A DNA stretch of 64,000 nt from Thermomonas brevis. Lineage in GTDB: Bacteria; Pseudomonadota; Gammaproteobacteria; Xanthomonadales; Xanthomonadaceae. The position numbers were made by a program, and so were the translations under genes. Position 1 is the first letter of the stretch; the number at the start of each line of letters is the position of its first letter. Positions 59,740 to 64,000 of this stretch are shown here, piece after piece. The stretch spans positions 434,001 through 498,000 of the forward strand of contig NZ_CP060711.1 in the NCBI RefSeq assembly GCF_014395425.1. The letters are read 5' to 3'. The notes beneath the pieces were generated by a model. It did not search any database. It saw only the letters and a program-made list of their open reading frames with translations, and was not told where the DNA came from.

Positions 59740-60234
59740 ATGTCCGCGATCCGCGTCATCAAGAAGTATCCGAACCGCCGCCTCTACGACACCGAAATCT
59801 CCAGCTACATCACCATCGAGGACGTGCGCCAGCTGATCGTCGACGGAGAATCCTTCGAGGTGCGCGACGCCAAGACCGGCGAGGACCTGACCCGGCAGGT
59901 GCTGCTGCAGATCATCACCGAGCACGAGCAGGACGGGCAGCCGATGCTGTCCACCCAGCTGCTGAGCCAGCTGATCCGCTTCTACGGCGACTCGCTGCAG
60001 GGCTTCATGGGCAACTACCTGGAACGCTCGATGCAGCTGTTCCTGGAACAGCAGCAGCAATTCCGCTCGCAGATGGGCGGCCTGCTCGGGCAGACACCGT
60101 GGGCGATGCTGAACCAGCTCACCGAGCGCAACATGGCGCTGTGGAAGGACTTCCAGCAGAACCTGGGCAACGGCCTCGGCAGCGCCACCGCGGCGCCGCA
60201 GGACAAGGACAAGGGCGCGCGCAAGCCGCGCTGA
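59740..60234 (+). CDS. phaR: Polyhydroxyalkanoate synthesis regulator, PhaR
   Basis: This 164-residue protein begins MSAIRVIKKYPNRRLYDTEIS, the DNA-binding PHB_acc_N domain. QLIVDGESFEVRDAKTGEDLTRQVLLQIITEHEQ follows, with one PHB accumulation helical module (LLSQLIRFYGDSLQGFMGNYLE). PhaR represses phasin and PHA genes and is released by PHA granules. No pha synthesis genes are in the window, so the targets are elsewhere. Confidence 0.93.
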   Translation: MSAIRVIKKYPNRRLYDTEISSYITIEDVRQLIVDGESFEVRDAKTGEDLTRQVLLQIITEHEQDGQPMLSTQLLSQLIRFYGDSLQGFMGNYLERSMQLFLEQQQQFRSQMGGLLGQTPWAMLNQLTERNMALWKDFQQNLGNGLGSATAAPQDKDKGARKPR

Positions 60235-60263
60235 CTCCTCGCCGCCCGCCTCGATTCCCTGCT

Positions 60264-60659
60264 TCAATCCCCGTAGAGCAACCAGCGGCGGGCCTGCGTC
60301 TCGCCGGAGAACGTGCGAATGACGATGCCGCGCTCGCGGCACAGGATCTCGCCGTATTCGCTGCCCTCGATGTCGTCCAGCAATTCGACGAAGGCGGTCC
60401 GCACCAGGCCCAATCCCGCTTGCTCCATCGCGTCGATGATCGGCCCGATTTCGCCGGTGTCCACGGTTTCCAGCAATTCCTCCAGCACCAGCAGGCGATC
60501 GGCGCCGCGCGCGCGGCACTCGTCGCCCAGCATCCGCCACATCGCAATCGACACCGCCTGCGAGTCTCGGCCGTCGAACACGTGCGCGCGCAGGTAGCCC
60601 TGTTCGTTCGTGTAGCGAACCTTGAAGCCGGGCCCGTCGACGACGACGGCGCTGCTCAA
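60264..60659 (-). CDS. Conserved hypothetical protein coupled to fumarase
   Basis: This 131-residue protein probably starts with TTG at 60659, overlapping the fumarase stop as TTGA. It reads (M)SSAVVVDGPGFKVRYTNEQG, with a helical middle containing RMLGDECRARGADRLLVLEELLETVDTGEI. The last part, GEILCRERGIVIRTFSGETQARRWLLYG, has the strand-helix pattern of STAS/SpoIIAA-like folds, including a final EAxxWL-like turn. This resemblance is weak and offered only as a hint. No signal peptide or membrane segment is present. Confidence 0.7.
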   Translation of the reverse strand: MSSAVVVDGPGFKVRYTNEQGYLRAHVFDGRDSQAVSIAMWRMLGDECRARGADRLLVLEELLETVDTGEIGPIIDAMEQAGLGLVRTAFVELLDDIEGSEYGEILCRERGIVIRTFSGETQARRWLLYGD

Positions 60660-62176
60660 GCCAGCACCGCCAGCGGAATCTTGCCGATCTTCGCCTGCCA
60701 TTCGCGCGGGCCGGTCTGGTGCACCGAGGTGCCGGTGCTGTCCACCGCCACCGTCACCGGCATGTCCTTGACCTCGAACTCGTAGATCGCCTCCATGCCG
60801 AGGTCGGCGAAGCCGACGACCTTCGCCGCGCGGATCGCCTTCGACACCAGGTAGGCCGAGCCGCCGACCGCCATCATGTACACCGACTGGTGCTTCCTGA
60901 TCGCCTCCAGCGCCGCCGGGCCGCGTTCGGCCTTGCCGATCATGCCCAGCAGGCCGGTCTGCGCCAGCACCTGCTCGGTGAACTTGTCCATGCGGGTGGC
61001 GGTGGTCGGGCCGGCGGGGCCGACGACTTCGTCGCGCACCGGATCGACCGGACCGACGTAGTAGATGAAGCGGCCGGCCAGATCGACCGGCAGCGGCTCG
61101 CCCTTGTTGAGCATGTCCACGATGCGCTTGTGGGCGGCGTCGCGGCCGGTCAGCATCCTGCCGTTGAGCAGCAGCACTTCGCCCGGCTTGAAGGTGGCGA
61201 CCTCGTCCTTCGTGATCGTGTCCAGGTTCACCCGGCGCGCGTTCTGCGGGCTGTAGGTGAGCCTGGGCCAGTCGTCCAGCGACGGCGGCTCCAGCGCCAC
61301 CGGGCCGCTGCCGTCGAGGGTGAAATGCGCGTGGCGGGTCGCCGCGCAGTTCGGAATCATCGCCACCGGCAGGTTGGCGGCGTGGGTCGGGAAGTCCTTG
61401 ATCTTCACGTCCAGCACGGTGGTCAGGCCGCCCAGCCCCTGCGCGCCGATGCCCAGCGCATTGACCTTCTCGAACAGTTCGATGCGCAGTTCCTCGACGC
61501 GGTTTTGCGGGCCGCGCGCAATGAGATCCTGGATGTCGATCTCCTCCATCAGCGACTCCTTCGCCAGCAGCATCGCCTTCTCGGCGGTGCCACCGATGCC
61601 GATGCCGAGCATGCCCGGCGGGCACCAGCCCGCGCCCATCGTCGGCACGGTCTTGAGCACCCAATCGACGATGGAGTCGGACGGGTTGAGCATCGCGAAC
61701 TTGGACTTCGCCTCCGAGCCGCCGCCCTTGGCCGCCACGATCACGTCGAGCCTGTCGCCCGGCACGATCTTGACGTTGACGACGCAGGGCGTGTTGTCCC
61801 TGGTGTTGATGCGCTTGCCGGCGGGATCGGCCAGCACGCTGGCGCGCAGCTTGTTGTCCGGGTCGTTGTAGGCGCGGCGCACGCCTTCGTTGACGGCGTC
61901 TTCCAGCGAACCGGTGAAGCCTTCCCAGCGCACGTCCATGCCGACGTCGAGGAAGACGGTGACGATGCCGGTGTCCTGACAGATCGGGCGATGCCCTTCC
62001 GCGCACATCCGCGAATTGATCAGGATCTGCGCCATCGCGTCCTTCGCGGCGGGCGATTCCTCGCGCTCCCAGGCGGCGGCGAGGCTCTTGATGTAATCGA
62101 CCGGGTGGTAGTAGCTGATGTACTGCAACGCGTCGGCGACGGACTGGATCAGATCTTCCTGCTTGATGGCGGTCAC
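60656..62176 (-). CDS. fumA: Fumarate hydratase class I, iron-sulfur type
   Basis: This 506-residue protein unites the N-terminal (alpha) and C-terminal (beta) halves of the FumA/FumB class. The cluster cysteines fall in HRPICQDTGIVTVF, GAGWCPPGMLGIGIGG and the IPNCAATRHAHF region. It interconverts fumarate and malate with a [4Fe-4S] cluster and is oxygen sensitive. The C-terminal block MDKFTEQVLAQTGLLGMIGKAERG is typical. It overlaps the hypothetical gene downstream. FumA is used as the family symbol; FumB or FumD cannot be excluded. Confidence 0.93.
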   Translation of the reverse strand: MTAIKQEDLIQSVADALQYISYYHPVDYIKSLAAAWEREESPAAKDAMAQILINSRMCAEGHRPICQDTGIVTVFLDVGMDVRWEGFTGSLEDAVNEGVRRAYNDPDNKLRASVLADPAGKRINTRDNTPCVVNVKIVPGDRLDVIVAAKGGGSEAKSKFAMLNPSDSIVDWVLKTVPTMGAGWCPPGMLGIGIGGTAEKAMLLAKESLMEEIDIQDLIARGPQNRVEELRIELFEKVNALGIGAQGLGGLTTVLDVKIKDFPTHAANLPVAMIPNCAATRHAHFTLDGSGPVALEPPSLDDWPRLTYSPQNARRVNLDTITKDEVATFKPGEVLLLNGRMLTGRDAAHKRIVDMLNKGEPLPVDLAGRFIYYVGPVDPVRDEVVGPAGPTTATRMDKFTEQVLAQTGLLGMIGKAERGPAALEAIRKHQSVYMMAVGGSAYLVSKAIRAAKVVGFADLGMEAIYEFEVKDMPVTVAVDSTGTSVHQTGPREWQAKIGKIPLAVLA

Positions 62177-62246
62177 GGATTCGGTGTTCTGGCGGGAGAG
62201 GCTGGGGGTATTTTAAGGCCAGCCGCCCCCATCGACCGAACGCACG

Positions 62247-64000
62247 ATGCCGCCACCCCTTCCGCAACCCCGGCTCGACCTGCGCCAGCGCTTCGACGCC
62301 ATGCGCAACATCCCGCCGTTCCTGCGCGAGATCTGGAACACCAGCAAGGCACTGACCACAGCCACCATCGGCCTGCGGCTGGTGCGCGCCTTCCTGCCCA
62401 TCGCCACGCTGTACGTCGGCAAGCTCATCATCGACGAGGCGATCCGGCTGATCGGCCTGGGCGTGGCACACGAACTGCCCGCCGCATGGCATGCCGGCCA
62501 GCTCGACCACCTGCTCCTGCTGCTCGGCGCCGAGTTCGCTCTGGCGATCGGCTCCGACCTGCTCGGCCGGCTGACCGGCTACGTCGATGCGGTGCTGTCG
62601 GAGCTGTTCACCAACGCCACCAGCATCCGGCTGATGGAACACGCGGCGCTGCTCGACCTCGAAGACTTCGAGGACGCCGACCTGCAGGACAAGCTGGAGC
62701 GCGCGCGCCGGCAGACGGTGGGGCGGATGAACCTGCTCAGCCAGCTATTCGGGCAGGCGCAGGACGCGATCACGGTGGTCAGTTTCGCGGTCGGCCTGCT
62801 GGCTTATGCGCCGTGGCTGATGGCGCTACTGGCGATCGCGCTGGTGCCGGCCTTCGTCGGCGAGGCGCACTTCAATGCGCTGAACTATTCGCTCAACTTC
62901 CAGTGGACGCCGGAGCGCCGCCAGCTGGAATACCTGCGGCAGATGGGCGCCAGCGTGGAGACGGCGAAAGAGGTCAAGATCTTCAACCTCAACCGCTTTT
63001 TCATCGAGCGCTTTCGCACGCTGTCGCGGAAGTTCTTCGAGGCCAACAGGAAGCTGGCCGGCAAGCGAGCATTCTGGGGCACGCTGCTGGCCGCGCTCGG
63101 CACGCTGGGCTATTACGTCGCCTACGCCTACATCGCCTGGCGCACGGTGCGCGGCGATTTCTCCATCGGCGACCTGACCTTCCTCGCCGGCAGCTTCCGC
63201 CGCCTGCGCCAGCTGCTGGAAAGCCTGTTGAGCGGCTTCTCGCAGGTCGCCGGACAGGCGCTGTATCTGGACGACCTGTATTCGTTCTTCGAGATCGAGC
63301 CGGAAATCGCCAGCAAACCCGACGCCGTGCCGGTGCCCGCGCCGATCCGTCGCGGCTTCGTGTTCGAGAACGTCGGCTTCCGCTATGAAGGCAGCGAGCG
63401 CTGGGCGCTGCGCGGGCTGTCGTTCGAACTGCACGCGGGCGAAGTGCTGGCGCTGGTCGGCGAAAACGGGGCCGGCAAGACCACGCTGGTGAAGCTGCTG
63501 GCGCGGCTGTACGACCCGGACGAGGGCCGCATCCTGCTGGACGGACGCGACCTGCGCGATTACGACCTCGACGACCTGCGCGCCAGCATCGGCGTGATCT
63601 TCCAGGACTTCGTGCGCTACCACCTGACCGCGGCGGAGAACATCGGCGTCGGCCAGATCGACGCGATGGACGACCGCGCGCGGATCGAACGCGCCGCGCG
63701 CAAGGGCATGGCGGACGAGGTGGTCGCATCCTTGCCGAAGGGGTTCGACCAGGTGATCGGCAAGCGCTTCAAGGACGGCGTGGACCTGTCCGGCGGCCAG
63801 TGGCAGAAAATCGCGATCGCCCGCGCCTACATGCGCGACGCGCAGGTGATGATCCTCGACGAGCCTACCGCCGCGCTGGACGCGCGCAGCGAGTTCGAGG
63901 TGTTCGAGCGCTTCAAGGAACTGTCCGAGGGCAAGACCGCCGTGCTGATCAGCCACCGCTTCAGCAGCGTGCGCATGGCCGACCGCATCCTGGTGCTGGC
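62247..64000 (+). CDS. ABC transporter, fused permease and ATPase, 3' end beyond window
   Basis: These are the first 584 residues of an ABC exporter half-transporter. About six membrane helices occupy residues 30-330, followed by the ATPase with Walker A GENGAGKTTLVKLL near 407-420, a Q-loop in IGVIFQDF, signature DLSGGQWQKIAIARAY and Walker B VMILDEPTAALD. The H-loop lies in VLISHRFSSVRM. The last codons run past the window. The substrate (lipid, peptide or drug) is not indicated. An ATG at 62301 is an alternative start. It is divergent from fumarase with 70 bases between them. Confidence 0.92.
   Translation, partial: MPPPLPQPRLDLRQRFDAMRNIPPFLREIWNTSKALTTATIGLRLVRAFLPIATLYVGKLIIDEAIRLIGLGVAHELPAAWHAGQLDHLLLLLGAEFALAIGSDLLGRLTGYVDAVLSELFTNATSIRLMEHAALLDLEDFEDADLQDKLERARRQTVGRMNLLSQLFGQAQDAITVVSFAVGLLAYAPWLMALLAIALVPAFVGEAHFNALNYSLNFQWTPERRQLEYLRQMGASVETAKEVKIFNLNRFFIERFRTLSRKFFEANRKLAGKRAFWGTLLAALGTLGYYVAYAYIAWRTVRGDFSIGDLTFLAGSFRRLRQLLESLLSGFSQVAGQALYLDDLYSFFEIEPEIASKPDAVPVPAPIRRGFVFENVGFRYEGSERWALRGLSFELHAGEVLALVGENGAGKTTLVKLLARLYDPDEGRILLDGRDLRDYDLDDLRASIGVIFQDFVRYHLTAAENIGVGQIDAMDDRARIERAARKGMADEVVASLPKGFDQVIGKRFKDGVDLSGGQWQKIAIARAYMRDAQVMILDEPTAALDARSEFEVFERFKELSEGKTAVLISHRFSSVRMADRILVL

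Overview
The window looks like chromosomal DNA from a high-GC gammaproteobacterium of the Xanthomonadaceae/Lysobacteraceae type. The evidence is the gene content: a GumB/GumC-like polysaccharide export pair, a fused CysNC, a fused alpha/beta 2-oxoacid dehydrogenase E1, and the order uvrC-pgsA-tRNA-Gly-tRNA-Cys-tRNA-Leu (known from E. coli as uvrC-pgsA-glyW-cysT-leuZ). REP-like hairpins with xanthomonad character also occur. No transposase, integrase, phage gene or CRISPR array was found. Assignments rest on reading the sequence and on family knowledge; no database search was run.

Positions 1-1848 hold a partial rhodanese-family protein and a flavoprotein. Positions 1876-21320 are an exopolysaccharide/O-antigen locus read entirely from the minus strand. 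It falls into apparent transcription units. The first is the export unit, gumB-like lipoprotein, Wzc-like tyrosine kinase, a membrane J-domain protein and a TPR protein (21261 down to 15680). The second is a single small secreted FecR-like protein with its own promoter and terminator (15573-15092), followed by an O-antigen-ligase-family protein. The third is a long operon (13607 down to 1876) with an EPS-type HTH regulator, tviB-like dehydrogenase, wecB, Wzx flippase, Wzy-like polymerase, three glycosyltransferases, a frameshifted methyltransferase, a nucleotide-sugar epimerase and a WecA-like priming transferase. Successive genes there overlap by ATGA or TAATG. The middle (about 5.3-11 kb) is visibly richer in A+T than the flanks.

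Positions 21437-44663 are housekeeping. They contain tRNA-Val, the sulfate activation genes cysD-cysNC behind an FMN-binding glutamate-synthase-like gene, and a three-tRNA cluster with its own promoter. Then come pgsA, uvrC, a low-molecular-weight phosphatase, kdsB, lpxK, msbA, exbD, exbB and comEC (envelope lipid, LPS and DNA uptake), and lolD-lolC. The complex II region follows: ygfX, sdhE, sdhBADC, and an unannotated-looking SdhAF4/DUF1674 remnant or gene, with ygfZ divergent.

Positions 44776-64000 are mixed metabolism and signalling. They hold a large periplasmic-sensor PAS/GGDEF/EAL protein whose cyclase motif is degenerate, and an undescribed-looking pair of a KstD/fumarate-reductase-type flavoprotein with a ThDP enzyme. 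Further on are the fused E1, a GST and a GNAT protein, glutaryl-CoA-dehydrogenase-like gcdH, a glycine-zipper protein, tatD, tcdA, phaR, a hypothetical gene coupled to class I fumarase, and a partial ABC exporter. Intergenic spaces carry several families of tandem hairpins, and an 86-bp nested inverted repeat lies between two tRNAs.
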